The notes below the pieces were generated by a model that ran no database searches, was not told the origin of the DNA, and worked only from the letters and a program-made list of their open reading frames with translations. DNA of 64,000 nucleotides from JASGMR01 sp963664675 (GTDB lineage: Bacteria > Thermotogota > Thermotogae > Petrotogales > Kosmotogaceae), in assembly GCA_963664675.2 (NCBI GenBank), contig CAXXLB010000009.1:186001-250000 (forward strand), in the 5' to 3' direction. A program made the translations under genes and the position numbers. Shown here piece by piece: positions 9,282-19,276 of this stretch. Every line of letters starts with the position of its first letter. Within the stretch, counting starts at the first letter, position 1.

Positions 9282-9374
9282 TGTTTTGAAATAGACGTTT
9301 TCACTCGTACTATTTTATACAAAAAGACCAAAACATAAAATATCTCTGAGGATCATAGATCCTCGTTTTTTTTT
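9282..9374 (+). ncRNA. Possible small RNA of about 90 nt
   Basis: A well-formed promoter precedes it, and it ends in a perfect terminator: GAGGATC (9348-9354), loop ATA, GATCCTC (9358-9364), then nine T. The terminator has no protein gene to serve on the plus strand, because the nearest upstream plus-strand gene ends at 8267 with its own terminator. No open frame of note lies between. The class of RNA is unknown. In such AT-rich DNA the promoter could be chance, so the terminator carries most of the evidence. Confidence 0.4.
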
Positions 9375-9512
9375 ATCTTCATTCACTTATAAAGATAAAA
9401 TCAGTAAAAATATAATTTTGCAACATCAGACAAATAAGAATAAATCTATATGTTAATAAAAAATGATTTAATATAATCATAAAATAAAAATTTTCGTTAA
9501 AGGGAGATCTTT

Positions 9513-10479
9513 ATGAATATCATTGAAGTGAAAAACCTTTCAAAAAAGTTCGATGATTTAATCGCTGTTAATAACATAAACTTCACTGTAAAAAAAGGCG
9601 AGATCTTCGGATTTTTTAGGTCCGAATGGTGCGGGTAAAACGACTACTATAAATATGATAATCGGACTATCCAGAATATCTCATGGAACGATAAAAGTTT
9701 CAGAACTTGATGTTGCACGTGATATAAAGAAAATTCAGAGATTTATAGGAATAGTTCCGGATGAAAGCAATTTATATATGGATTTCGACGGATATGAAAA
9801 TTTATGCTTCTGCGCCTCACTCTATGGAATGAAAAAAGACGAAAGAGAACCCAGAGCAAGGGAACTCTTAAAACAATTTGGGCTTACAGATACCCTCGGC
9901 AGAACTTTCAAAACTTTTTCCAGGGGGATGAAAAGAAAACTCACAATAGCGGCAGGAATTATTCATAAACCACGAATTCTCTTTCTTGACGAACCAACAA
10001 CGGGTATAGATATAGAAAGTGCCAGACGGATAAGAGATCTTATTGCAAAGCTTCATGAGGAAGGTACAACAATATTTTTAACAACTCATTACATCGAAGA
10101 AGCGGAACGATTGTGTGACAGAATCGCTTTTATCGTCGATGGAAAAATCGTAAAAACAGGTAATATTGAAGAGCTTATACGATCGGTACAGAAAGAAAAT
10201 ATAATTCAACTCACTCTTGATAAAAAATTATCAAACATATCGGGAGATCTCAAAAAAATTTTTGAAAATTCAATTTTCGAAATAAAAGACAACAATACTT
10301 TTATTTTCCATTCACTAAATAATATTTCATTAATGCCTCTCATAAAATTCTTCGATGAAAGGGGATTTAAAGTGCATGAAGCCAAAATTATCAAGCCTTC
10401 GCTTGAAGAGGCATTTTTAAAAATAACAGGGATTAGCATTTCTAAAGGCAATATGGAAAGGATGAGTGAAAAAAAGTGA
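9513..10479 (+). CDS. ABC transporter ATP-binding protein (frameshifted)
   Basis: The ATG at 9513 has AAAGGGAG upstream. The frame breaks in a T6 run (9612-9617) inside Walker A; removing one T restores IFGFLGPNGAGKTT and a 321-residue protein. Further motifs are the signature FSRGMKRKLTIAAG, Walker B ILFLDEPTTGID and the switch His in LTTHYIEEAERL. The C-terminal 80 residues match the DrrA/CcmA export group. The gene overlaps the permease by four bases (GTGA), so the pair is coupled. It energises export of an unknown substrate. The break is most likely a base-calling error because everything else is intact. Confidence 0.85.
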
Positions 10480-11210
10480 ATTCTTGGATAGCTTTTTGGA
10501 ATATACTTAAAAAAGATATAAAAAATTACTATCTCAAACCACCAAATATAAGCTGGGGAATTATATTTCCTATTGCATGGACGCTGATGTTTTTTATTAA
10601 ATCTTCCGTTCCCGTTGACATAAAAGAAATTCTCCCGGGTGTCATGTCGCTGTCCATATTGTTTGGAACAACTTCAATGCTGGCTGTTACCATCACATTT
10701 GAAAGGAAAGAAAAAGCATTTGAAAGATTACTTCTCGCACCTGTAAGTTTAAATATTCTGATGTTTGCAAAAACATCCGGAGCCATTATCTTCGGGATCA
10801 TCAATTCTTTTGTTCCCATTATTTTTGCTTCTTTCTTTATGAATTTTTCAGAAATAAACTGGTTTTTGATCTTTGGAAGTGTTCTATTCATCTCAATAAC
10901 CTCAACCTTTTTGGGATTGTTTATAGCAGTTTCAGTTAATGAAGTCTTTGAAGCACAGACCTTTTCAAACTTTTTCAGATTTCCAATGATTTTTCTTTGC
11001 GGGCTTTTTTTCCCAGTTAATGATTTGCCGGTATTCATCAGACCACTTTCGTATATATTTCCATTGACATATGGGACAGATATCTTAAAGTCCGCTATAA
11101 ATGGAATATCTATGTTTCCCGTATGGTTAGATTTTCTTATCTTAATCGGATTCGCTTTTGCACTTTTCTTAATAAGCATTGAAAATATAAAAAACAAATG
11201 GATAACGTGA
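10476..11210 (+). CDS. ABC-2 type exporter permease
   Basis: 244 residues with six predicted membrane helices and the ABC-2 region near the C-terminus (IFLCGLFFPVNDLP, then PLTYGTDILKSAI), as in DrrB/NodJ-type permeases. It starts at a GTG that overlaps the ATPase stop codon. It forms the membrane half of the exporter. A terminator-like hairpin follows at 11361-11396. The substrate is unknown; no regulator is adjacent on this strand. Confidence 0.85.
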   Translation: MNSWIAFWNILKKDIKNYYLKPPNISWGIIFPIAWTLMFFIKSSVPVDIKEILPGVMSLSILFGTTSMLAVTITFERKEKAFERLLLAPVSLNILMFAKTSGAIIFGIINSFVPIIFASFFMNFSEINWFLIFGSVLFISITSTFLGLFIAVSVNEVFEAQTFSNFFRFPMIFLCGLFFPVNDLPVFIRPLSYIFPLTYGTDILKSAINGISMFPVWLDFLILIGFAFALFLISIENIKNKWIT

Positions 11211-11360
11211 TCTCAAAAATCCTGACAAATGAGAATAAAACAAACAACAGGGAGCAGAAGACAAAAAATCGATCAAATATTCCATAAAACTGAAAATAAG
11301 AATGAACAATAAATAAACGGTAAAAACCAGGATTCCATAATTTGACCATTAGTGGGAAAT

Positions 11361-11396
11361 AAAATCGGAACTGAATATTTTCTCAATTCCGATTTT
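11361..11396. terminator. Terminator hairpin between convergent ABC genes
   Basis: AAAATCGGAA (11361-11370) and TTCCGATTTT (11387-11396) pair perfectly over ten bases. It lies between the plus-strand permease and the minus-strand exporter and could serve both. The rest of the 309-base gap shows nothing else. Confidence 0.65.
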
Positions 11397-11519
11397 CGGT
11401 TTTAAAACATCAACTACTATAGATAAAAAGAAATATTGCAAAATATCGCTGAAAATTCTGAAGCCATTTTTCAGTAAATATTCTCACATATCCACACAAA
11501 TGTCTTCACCTGCGACCCA

Positions 11520-13260
11520 TTAATTGTCCCTATGATACTGAGCCTTCACCATCGATGAAAAGATTCCCTGATTTTCTTTCAATTCTACCGGTGTGCCCGT
11601 TTCCACGATGGCACCGTCTTTAATAACAACAATCTTATCCGCACCCGAAACCGTTCTCATGCGGTGAGCAATAATTAAAACAGTTTTGTTTTTTATGAGC
11701 ACACTCAGTGCACTCTGGATTTTACTCTCATTTTCAGCATCGAGAGAAGCTGTGGCTTCGTCTAGCAGGATAATCGGAGCATCTTTCAGTATAGCCCTGG
11801 CTATCGATATACGTTGCCTTTCACCTCCGGATAACTTTTCTCCATTTTCTCCGATCATCGTATCGTATCCATGAGACAATTTTTTGACAAATTCATCGCA
11901 TCGTGCAAGTTGCGCTGCTCTTATCACTTCTTCATCCGATGCATCTTTTCTTCCAAGACGAATGTTATCCATAACACTCGAATTAAAAAGAGTGACGTCC
12001 TGAAAAACGATTGAAAAATTACTCAAAAGAACTTCAGGATCAATCAGGGAAATGTCTTTTCCACCTAGAGTGATAACACCTTTATCTATATCCCAGAAAC
12101 GTGCGGATAATTTTGCCACCGTACTCTTTCCGCCTCCTGAAGGCCCCACAAGGGCTGTTACGTCACCTTGTTTTGCAACAAAACTCACATTTTTTAATGT
12201 CTGTACATCATTTTGATAGGAGAAATCAACGTTATTGAATTCAATATTATAATTTTCAGGACTGAACTCGGTTCTTCCATTCTGTCTGGGCATTTTATCC
12301 ATCTCTTTCATTCGATTAATTCGTACCCCTAAAAACAAAAGCAATGCTAAGTTGTTCATAACCTCCATGATCGGATTATAAACACGTGCGGTAATTACAA
12401 GAAAAACAAGATAAGTGAAAATATCAACTGTATCAATTGACAAAAGATAAGCGCCAAAGAGTATCACACTCGGAAGCCCGAGTTTCAATAATACATAGGA
12501 CAGATTGATAAATACACCTATAACTAACTCTCCTTTGATCAAAAATTTTTTCATAATTGTCCAGTTTTGTATTTAAAACATTTGAGAAAGATTCTTCTCT
12601 GTTATATGATTTAATTTCATGGATAGAATCAAGATTCTCCTGAATATTATCTGAGATTTCTCTTTTAGCATAATAAAGCTCTTTATGCATTCTTTTCTGA
12701 AGCTTTCTGGACAGGTAAAATACTAAGCCCGCGACTGGAACTACCCAAAATACGGCAATAGAGAGCATCCAATTGTAAAAAAAACATCATTACCCGCCAT
12801 GATCAGAATGGTTAATACCGCAGCATAAATCTGGGGAACTGCGTGGGAAAATTGCTGTTCAATTTGTGTAGCATCCTCCATTATCGTGGAGCTCAAATCG
12901 GCAACATCCTTTTTCCCAAAGAAAGCAAGCGGGAGCTTTCTCAACGTTTCGGCAAGACTTATTCTTCTTTTTGCACTCTCTTCATATATTTTTGGTGTAT
13001 GTAGAATTGTATTGAAAATAGGCGATGACAAACATCACCAGAAAAAACGCTACAGACATCACAACGTAATAAACAATGCTGCTTCCGGGATTTCCCGAAG
13101 AGTTCAGCATGGAATTCATTTGTTCATTTAAAAATTGAAAGCTGAGAATCACCGGAATCATAAAGCTAATATCCATCAATACCGTCCAAATAATCGAATG
13201 TAAAAGATCCCTTGCTCCCTTTTCAGACATTGCATATTTATTTTGAAAATATTTAATCAT
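11520..13260 (-). CDS. ABC multidrug-type exporter, second half-transporter (three frameshifts)
   Basis: An ABCB/MsbA-type protein of 579 residues once three homopolymer indels are undone: T5 at 12989-12993 (one base too many), A8 at 12777-12784 (one too few) and T6 at 12546-12551 (one too many). The joins read TYTKIYEESAKRR, VFFYNWMLSIAV and NYEKFLIKGEL. Six membrane helices occupy the first 300 residues. The nucleotide-binding domain has Walker A GPSGGGKST, signature LSGGERQRISIARA and Walker B IILLDEATASLD followed by a normal switch His. It should pair with the half-transporter encoded just upstream (two bases apart). A TetR regulator precedes both. Confidence 0.85.
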
Positions 13261-13262
13261 CT

Positions 13263-15064
13263 TTACTCTCCTTTGTTTACAGCTTCTTTAGTCGCAATTT
13301 TCCACGCAACGGATTTCTGATATTCATCCCACATAGTTTTATAAAGACCGTCTTTTTTAAGCAATTCTGTATGTGTTCCTTCTTCTGCAATTTTTCCGTT
13401 TTCTATAACCAGTATTCTATCAACATTCTGCACACTGGTAAGACGATGTGCAATCATAAGGGTGGTTTTACCACGGCTGAGCTCTCCGAGAGCTTTTTGT
13501 ATCAAATGCTCATTTTCAGGATCAGTAAAGGCAGTGGCTTCATCTAAAAGAACGATCGGAGCATCTTTAACAATCGCTCTGGCGAGTGCGATTCTTTGCT
13601 GTTCCCCTCCGGAAAGATAGGTTCCCTTCGTACCCATTATCGTATCAATTCCATTGGGCAAATTTTCTATAATTTCTTTTGACTGCGAAAATTCAATCGC
13701 TTTTTCTATTTCTTCTTCTCTGACGTTCTCTTTTCCAAAGATTATATTCTCCCTTAATGAACCTTTAAACAATCTTGTGCTTTGAAAAACAAAGGAAATA
13801 TTGTCCATCAACTCTTCTTTAGGAATATCTTTCACATTCACTCCACCAATCAATATTTCTCCTTCATCTATATCCCAGAAACGTGCGGCCAACCGGGCAA
13901 TTGTTGTTTTTCCTCCTCCCGAAGCGCCAACGAGAGCGATAGTTTCACCTTCATTCAATTTAAAACTGATTTTATCCACAGCAGGTTTTGTACTACCATC
14001 ATATGAAAATGTCACATCTTTGAATTCAAGAGTGTGGTTTTTAATATTTTTGGTGTTTCTGGTATACTTCATATTCTGGTAATCCAAAAGATTATCCAGT
14101 CTGTCAATCGCTTGTTCTGCGATCAGCGTATTTTGTTGAAAATACATCGATTTCATCAAAAGCATAGTGAAAATTGGAGATATAAGAATGTAAAATATGA
14201 AATCGGCAAGAACAAGGGGAAGATTTTCTCCTCTTCCGATTAAAAAAGTGGCCATCGGAATCAAAAAAAATGCGGTAGACTGCATGATCGCTGTATAAAA
14301 TGACATAGGCTTTCTCCAGAGAAGAGTGTATGCATAAACCATTTCTTTATATTTGATTATGCTGTTATAGAATCGCTTAAAAGAAAAAATAGTCTGCCCG
14401 AATGTTTTTACAACCGGAATACCACGAACATATTCCACAGATTCGGAACTCATTTTTTCCAGAGAATCGTAATACATTTTTTGGAATTTTTTTTCCCTCT
14501 GAGTTCGTCATAAACTTCATTGTTATGAAGCCCAAAACAATTGGAACAAGGGAAGCCAAACCCATTCTCCACTCAACAATAAAAATAAGTGTTAAAAGGA
14601 TAATGGGGGAAATGATACTGCCCGCCATATCCGGAAGCTGATGTGCTAAAAATGAATGAGTGGTTCCTGCACCGTCATTCACAATTTTTCGTATTTTTCC
14701 ACTCGAATACTTATCAAAAAAGCCGAGCGGCATAGACAGTATTTTTTTTCATACCGACCTTCTGCATTCCAACTTCTACATGAAAAGCCGCAAGGTGCGA
14801 ACTCATGAGCGCAAAGAAATATACCACTACTGCTCCCAATGCACTGGCAAAGGCAAGCCAGGCATAAAAAGAGATATTTGAAACATCGATCTCTTGCGTA
14901 GATGATAATATATCGCGCGTTATGTACCACACGAACACGAAGGGTAAAATATTGAGAACCGCGGAAATTCCCGACATTACAAGTGACAAAGGTAAAAGTA
15001 TTTTCTTTTTTCCCATGTAAGGCATGAACCTCTTCAAAATATTGACTTTCCTTTTCTTTGACAT
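13263..15064 (-). CDS. ABC multidrug-type exporter, first half-transporter (two frameshifts)
   Basis: 599 residues after removing one base from T8 14742-14749 and one from T8 14487-14494; the joins read VGMKKILSMPLGFFDKY and EGKKFQKMYYDSLEKM. Membrane domain at residues 1-330. In the nucleotide-binding domain, Walker A is GASGGGKTT, the signature LSGGEQQRIALARA and Walker B is IVLLDEATAFTDPEN, where the residue after the Walker B Asp-Glu region differs from the SLD of its partner. Two related, unequal subunits from adjacent genes is the arrangement of heterodimeric exporters such as BmrCD and TM287/288. The start ATG at 15064 follows AGGAGG. Confidence 0.87.
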
Positions 15065-15120
15065 TAATGTTTATCCTCCTAATATGATGTTTTAGTTTTT
15101 TATGTTTTTTTGTAATTCTT

Positions 15121-15306
15121 CTACAGGAATGCTTTATAAGAAAGCGAGTTTTTTATATCCATTTCAGGGGAAAATTTCGAGGCGCTTTTTCTCAAGGAGA
15201 ATACTTCAAATAACCCTTTTATCGTAAATATATTCGAGTTTGTCCGTGAATATATCCACGATAAATTTTTGATAAACAATCCCGACTCTTTGTGCTTATT
15301 TAACAT
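15121..15306 (-). CDS. Hypothetical 61-residue protein
   Basis: A short frame with a good ribosome site (CAGGAG, seven bases before the ATG) between the TetR gene and the exporter genes on the same strand. The product is basic and serine-rich with no membrane segment or recognised motif. Its position suggests translation in the exporter transcript. It could also be a leader peptide or a non-functional frame; coding is supported only by the ribosome site and position. Confidence 0.35.
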   Translation of the reverse strand: MLNKHKESGLFIKNLSWIYSRTNSNIFTIKGLFEVFSLRKSASKFSPEMDIKNSLSYKAFL

Positions 15307-15361
15307 ATTTTTTCTCCTGTTAACTTAATTGTTTTCGTCCCACTATTACTATTTCACAGCC

Positions 15362-15393
15362 ATGATAACTAAGGATGCTAACTAAGTTATCAT
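15362..15393. promoter_or_regulatory. Inverted repeat, probable TetR operator of the exporter operon
   Basis: ATGATAACT and AGTTATCAT form arms separated by 14 bases. The inner part GCTAACTAAGTTATC (15377-15391) matches 12 of 15 positions of the perfect palindrome upstream of the TetR gene (GATAACTTTGTTATC). It lies between the TetR gene and the exporter genes, where an operator for the latter is expected. Confidence 0.6.
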
Positions 15394-15431
15394 AGGTATA
15401 AAAAAATAATGCCTAGCATATTTATTAATTA

Positions 15432-16049
15432 TCAGATTCCGAGAACCGCCCTCCATCCTGCATTATAAAATGTAATCAATGTATGACCATATTCAAGAGC
15501 TTCTTCTTTAGTAAAATCATGAATAACCACTTCAAAAATGGATGAAAAATATGAATGAGTCAAAAGATGGCACTCTTCTTTGCGTGGTTCATGAAACTCT
15601 TTCTTTTTCATTTTCAGAATTTCGAACACTTTTTCTCTCTTGTTCATTTCAAGCGCAACCATGTCATCAACGAAACTATCATACTTTGTACCATCGGAGC
15701 ACACAAGCAACAATTTAAAGGAATTAAAGTTATCATAGATATAATTTATAAAATCGGCTACTACTTTATAGGTTACCTGATATGCCTGATTAAGCACATT
15801 TTTGTTAAAAAGTTCAAAATATTCTTCTTCCGAGGCAGCATATATACTTTTAATTCCCCGAATAGCGGGTTCAACTAAAGCTGCAAACAAAGACTCTTTA
15901 TCGGAAAAGTGACGATAAAACGCACCCGTAGTTATACCTGCATCCTTACAGATTTTTCTCAAATTCGCACGTTCATAGCCATGAAACAAAAAGTTCTGCT
16001 TTGCACTGATCAGAATTTTCTCATGCGTCTGTTCAAAATCTCCCGGCAA
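15432..16049 (-). CDS. TetR-family transcriptional regulator
   Basis: 205 residues. The N-terminal helix-turn-helix is clear (NLRKICKDAGITTGAFYRHF, residues about 25-45), followed by a helical ligand domain. The start is TTG at 16049, seven bases after GAGGGGG. It lies upstream of, and on the same strand as, the heterodimeric exporter. A perfect 17-base palindrome just downstream of its own -10 box and a related repeat before the exporter genes suggest that it represses both until a drug-like ligand binds. Confidence 0.88.
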   Translation of the reverse strand: MPGDFEQTHEKILISAKQNFLFHGYERANLRKICKDAGITTGAFYRHFSDKESLFAALVEPAIRGIKSIYAASEEEYFELFNKNVLNQAYQVTYKVVADFINYIYDNFNSFKLLLVCSDGTKYDSFVDDMVALEMNKREKVFEILKMKKKEFHEPRKEECHLLTHSYFSSIFEVVIHDFTKEEALEYGHTLITFYNAGWRAVLGI

Positions 16050-16063
16050 TACTATACCCCCTC

Positions 16064-16117
16064 AGATAACTTTGTTATCTTGATTTTAAGATTAGCATCA
16101 AATATACCTTTTGTCAA
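16064..16117 (-). promoter_or_regulatory. TetR gene promoter and autoregulatory operator
   Basis: On the minus strand: TTGACA (plus 16112-16117), 17 bases, TAATCT (plus 16089-16094), then the perfect palindrome AGATAACTTTGTTATCT (16064-16080) starting eight bases after the -10 box, over the expected start site. This is the classic position for repression by the product. Confidence 0.7.
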
Positions 16118-16419
16118 TATAAGTTTTTTTAAAATTTATGATTGTAAATTAAATGAAAAAACGAATAAATTCTTAATTGAGCTAAAAGGTTCTCATAAGA
16201 TTTTTCAAAGCGCTTAATCCAAAATTATACAAATAGACGCTTTTTTATATTGTTCTTTTCATTTTTCAATCAGGGCTCGGCATTATTCAATTCAAATACA
16301 GATAATATCTCAATTTTTTTCTCCCTTAATTAATAGCTGCTTTTTCATACTTCTCAAAATTTCATATCGTTTTTCAAAACATGTTTTTGTTATTTTATAA
16401 TAAGTTATATAAACATATA

Positions 16420-16469
16420 TTGAAAATAAAAAATAGATTTATTATACTTGAATATATAGATATATCTAT
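16420..16469 (+). promoter_or_regulatory. Promoter and metal-regulon palindrome of the ferric-iron importer
   Basis: TTGAAA (16420-16425), 17 bases, TATACT (16443-16448), then the perfect 14-base palindrome ATAGATATATCTAT (16456-16469) over the start site. The same palindrome recurs at 22935 and in variant form at 20497 and 34502. The rest of the 488-base gap 16050-16537 holds only the TetR promoter and operator. Confidence 0.7.
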
Positions 16470-16537
16470 TTTTACTTTGCTGTATTATAAATTATTTTTA
16501 ATTCTATAACAAAAAATTGAAAGGATGGTCAAATTAA

Positions 16538-17566
16538 ATGAAAAAGATATTAGCAGTGCTACTCGTTTTGACAGTAGCGTCTCTGTCAGTTTTCGCAGCA
16601 CAGAAATATTATGGGGAAGAAGGGAAAATTCTCATTTATCTTTCCGGTCCCGCGGCTATGATTGAAGAGTTGGAATCCACCTTTGAAAGTGAAAAAGGAG
16701 ATGTAATAGATATATTTCATACCGGTTGTGGTCCGTTAAGAGAAAAAATATGGACGGAGAAAGAAGCCGGAAACATCAGAGCAGATATTGTATGGGGATC
16801 GGATCCCTTGATATATTATATGCTGAAAAAGGAAAATATGCTTCAGAAGTATTATCCGGAAGATTATGATTCATTGAAGGAAGAATACAAAAATGTTGGT
16901 GAAGGTTATTTCACTTTAGTCAACACCCGTTATGGAGTGATAGTCTATAATCCCATTTTTACTTCAAAAGAAGATGCTCCGAAAAGCTTTGCGGATTTGG
17001 AAAACCCTGTTTGGAAAGGTTTGATTGGCTTTCCAAATCCCAACAATTCTGCAACTGCTTTCGCTATGATTGCAGCTTTATGGGATATGATGGATAGAAG
17101 CATGGATTATTTTGAAAAGCTGAAAGAAAACGAACTTTTTTTAACAAGAAAAACCAGCATGGTAGCCGATAAGATAGCCCAAGGAGAACTTGATGTTGGT
17201 ATCAGTGCTCATGATGCGGTTTTGAGATTGAATAAAGCGGCAAAAAAACAGGGATTCGATCCTCAACAGGCGGTATCGTGGCCGGAAGAGGGCGCATTGA
17301 GCATTGAAAGACCCATCGCTATTATTTACAATGAATCAAGGCCAACTTTGAATAATGAACTTGCTGAGGCTTTTGTTGATTTTATGATCTCCAAAGAAGC
17401 TCAAAAGATTACAACAAAATACGGTTTTGTTTCTGTGAGAAACGATATACCGCTTCCTTCAGGTATTCCGGAAAACCTAAAAATCAAGACAACCGATTGG
17501 GAAGAAATCCAAAATTATGAAGAAGAAATAAGAGCAAAATTCAACGAAATTATGCTTAATGATTGA
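16538..17566 (+). CDS. Periplasmic ferric-iron-type ABC substrate-binding protein
   Basis: 342 residues with a signal peptide (KKILAVLLVLTVASLSVFA) and the fold signature of the AfuA/FbpA/PotD-like binding proteins (ADIVWGSDPLIYYML; FVDFMISKEAQKI). It should bind the substrate in the periplasm and deliver it to the two-domain permease encoded next. Ferric iron is the most likely ligand because of the fused permease and ATPase types and because the promoter carries the palindrome shared with feo and haem genes. Thiamine, phosphonate or sugar-phosphate binding by related proteins cannot be excluded. It has GAAAGG before the ATG. Confidence 0.75.
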   Translation: MKKILAVLLVLTVASLSVFAAQKYYGEEGKILIYLSGPAAMIEELESTFESEKGDVIDIFHTGCGPLREKIWTEKEAGNIRADIVWGSDPLIYYMLKKENMLQKYYPEDYDSLKEEYKNVGEGYFTLVNTRYGVIVYNPIFTSKEDAPKSFADLENPVWKGLIGFPNPNNSATAFAMIAALWDMMDRSMDYFEKLKENELFLTRKTSMVADKIAQGELDVGISAHDAVLRLNKAAKKQGFDPQQAVSWPEEGALSIERPIAIIYNESRPTLNNELAEAFVDFMISKEAQKITTKYGFVSVRNDIPLPSGIPENLKIKTTDWEEIQNYEEEIRAKFNEIMLND

Positions 17567-17572
17567 TAATTG

Positions 17573-19276
17573 ATGCTTTTTAAAAAATTTAAATTTGATT
17601 CTTTGCTGCTTGTATTTTTTATCGTAGCAATTTCGCTCCTTTTTTTAGTAGTTTATCCATTTTCAGTGTTATTTCTCAAAAGTTTCAACGTATCTCTGGT
17701 CGGTGAAAGCTTTTTTACGTTCAATACATATTTTGAAGTTTTCACCGATAGATTTACTCTATTGGCTTTAAAAAACACGACATTGATTTCCGGAGCTGTT
17801 ACTTTTTTTTCTCTTTTCGTTGGAGGCATTCTGGCCTGGCTCGTCACGAGAACAGATTTCCCATATAAAAGATTTGTAAAAAACAATGTTTTTTTAACCT
17901 TTTGTATACCTCCATATATTTTAGGTTTGTCATATATAGAATTTTTCACTCGTAACGGATATTTTCACAGATTTTTAAGAATTGTATTCAATTTAAAAAA
18001 ATATACCTTCAGCGTTTATTCTTTATGGTCGGTTGTGATAGTTCTGTCTATCCACCTTTATCCACTGGTTTTTATGGCTATATCGAATGCGCTGTCTAAA
18101 ACGGATAATTCTCTTGAAGACGCGGCGGTAATCACGGGAGTTCACAGATTTAAAGCGGTAATGACTATAACAATTCCCATGATCACTCCCGCAATTTTTT
18201 CAATCGGATTATTCGTATTCAGCAGAAGTATGGCCAATTTTGGGGCGACAGCTTTACTTCTACCCCCAACGGAAGAAACTATGACTACGAGGATTTACAG
18301 CTCACTCAGCCAACTCGATACGAACACCGTAGCCGTCATGTCGATAATTCTCGTATTATTTTCCGGACTGGTCTTTCTATTTCAAAATATCTTGTTGGGA
18401 AAAAAGAGGTACACTATTGAATCCAGTCAAACTTCATCACCAAGACTCACAAAATTAAAAAAATGGAAAAAGCCCATCGCCATTCTCATCGTATTCTTTC
18501 AGGTGTTGACTACCATTCTTCCTGTCCTGGTGTTATTCATCTCCTCCTTTTTAAAAAGATGGGGATTGGATTTGAGGTTAAAAAATCTAACTTTTCAGAA
18601 TTATATAGACGTCTTCACCAACAATACTTCACTGAGAGCATTCAGAAACAGCATTCTCTATGGGCTTATTGCAGCCTCAATATCTATAGTTATCGGAGTA
18701 ACTATTTCATATATTTCAAGCAGAACAAAATTCAGGGGAAGAAAACTGATCGAATTCACTGCTTCGTTACCCATGTCATTTCCAAATACGGTTATGGCAA
18801 TATCAGCCATTTTCGCGTGGAATACCGTATTTTTCAATCTCTATAATACGGCATGGATAATTATAGTAACTTATGTCGTACTATTTCTCCCCCTCGTTTT
18901 AAAAAATATCACCGGATTGATGCAAAATCAGGATTTTTCAACTGAGGGAGCGGCAAGGATAGCCGGGGCTTCAAGACTGAAATCATTCAGAGATATTTTA
19001 TTACCGGCAATAATTCCGGGAATAAAATCTGCGTTCATTGTCTGTATGCTGATTGCCTTGAAAGAAATTCCCATATCATTGATGCTCCACACCAAAGGAA
19101 CAGAAACCGTTGGGGTGCTGCTTTTCAACCTCAGATCAAATTCAAAGAGTTACGAATCCACTTCAACGATAGCAATAATTGTAATAGTAATCAGCATAGT
19201 TGGAAGGTATTTTATCGAAAAAGACAGAAAAAAGAAGGGGGCTATTAACTATGAAGAAACAGGCACAGGTAATTGA
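17573..19276 (+). CDS. Ferric-iron-type ABC permease, two fused domains
   Basis: About 567 residues with some twelve membrane helices forming two copies of the binding-protein-dependent permease domain; each has the cytoplasmic coupling motif (EDAAVITGVHRFKAVMTIT near residue 185 and EGAARIAGASRLKSFRDIL near residue 460). Fused permeases of this size are typical of FbpB/AfuB-type iron importers. The gene starts six bases after the binding-protein gene; the ribosome site is weak, so coupling to the gene before is likely. The 3' end overlaps the ATPase gene by 26 bases. Confidence 0.85.
   Translation: MLFKKFKFDSLLLVFFIVAISLLFLVVYPFSVLFLKSFNVSLVGESFFTFNTYFEVFTDRFTLLALKNTTLISGAVTFFSLFVGGILAWLVTRTDFPYKRFVKNNVFLTFCIPPYILGLSYIEFFTRNGYFHRFLRIVFNLKKYTFSVYSLWSVVIVLSIHLYPLVFMAISNALSKTDNSLEDAAVITGVHRFKAVMTITIPMITPAIFSIGLFVFSRSMANFGATALLLPPTEETMTTRIYSSLSQLDTNTVAVMSIILVLFSGLVFLFQNILLGKKRYTIESSQTSSPRLTKLKKWKKPIAILIVFFQVLTTILPVLVLFISSFLKRWGLDLRLKNLTFQNYIDVFTNNTSLRAFRNSILYGLIAASISIVIGVTISYISSRTKFRGRKLIEFTASLPMSFPNTVMAISAIFAWNTVFFNLYNTAWIIIVTYVVLFLPLVLKNITGLMQNQDFSTEGAARIAGASRLKSFRDILLPAIIPGIKSAFIVCMLIALKEIPISLMLHTKGTETVGVLLFNLRSNSKSYESTSTIAIIVIVISIVGRYFIEKDRKKKGAINYEETGTGN

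Noticed and set aside
10529..11197. Minus-strand frame of 222 codons
   Set aside because: Antisense to the ABC-2 permease, with low-complexity basic composition and no ribosome site.
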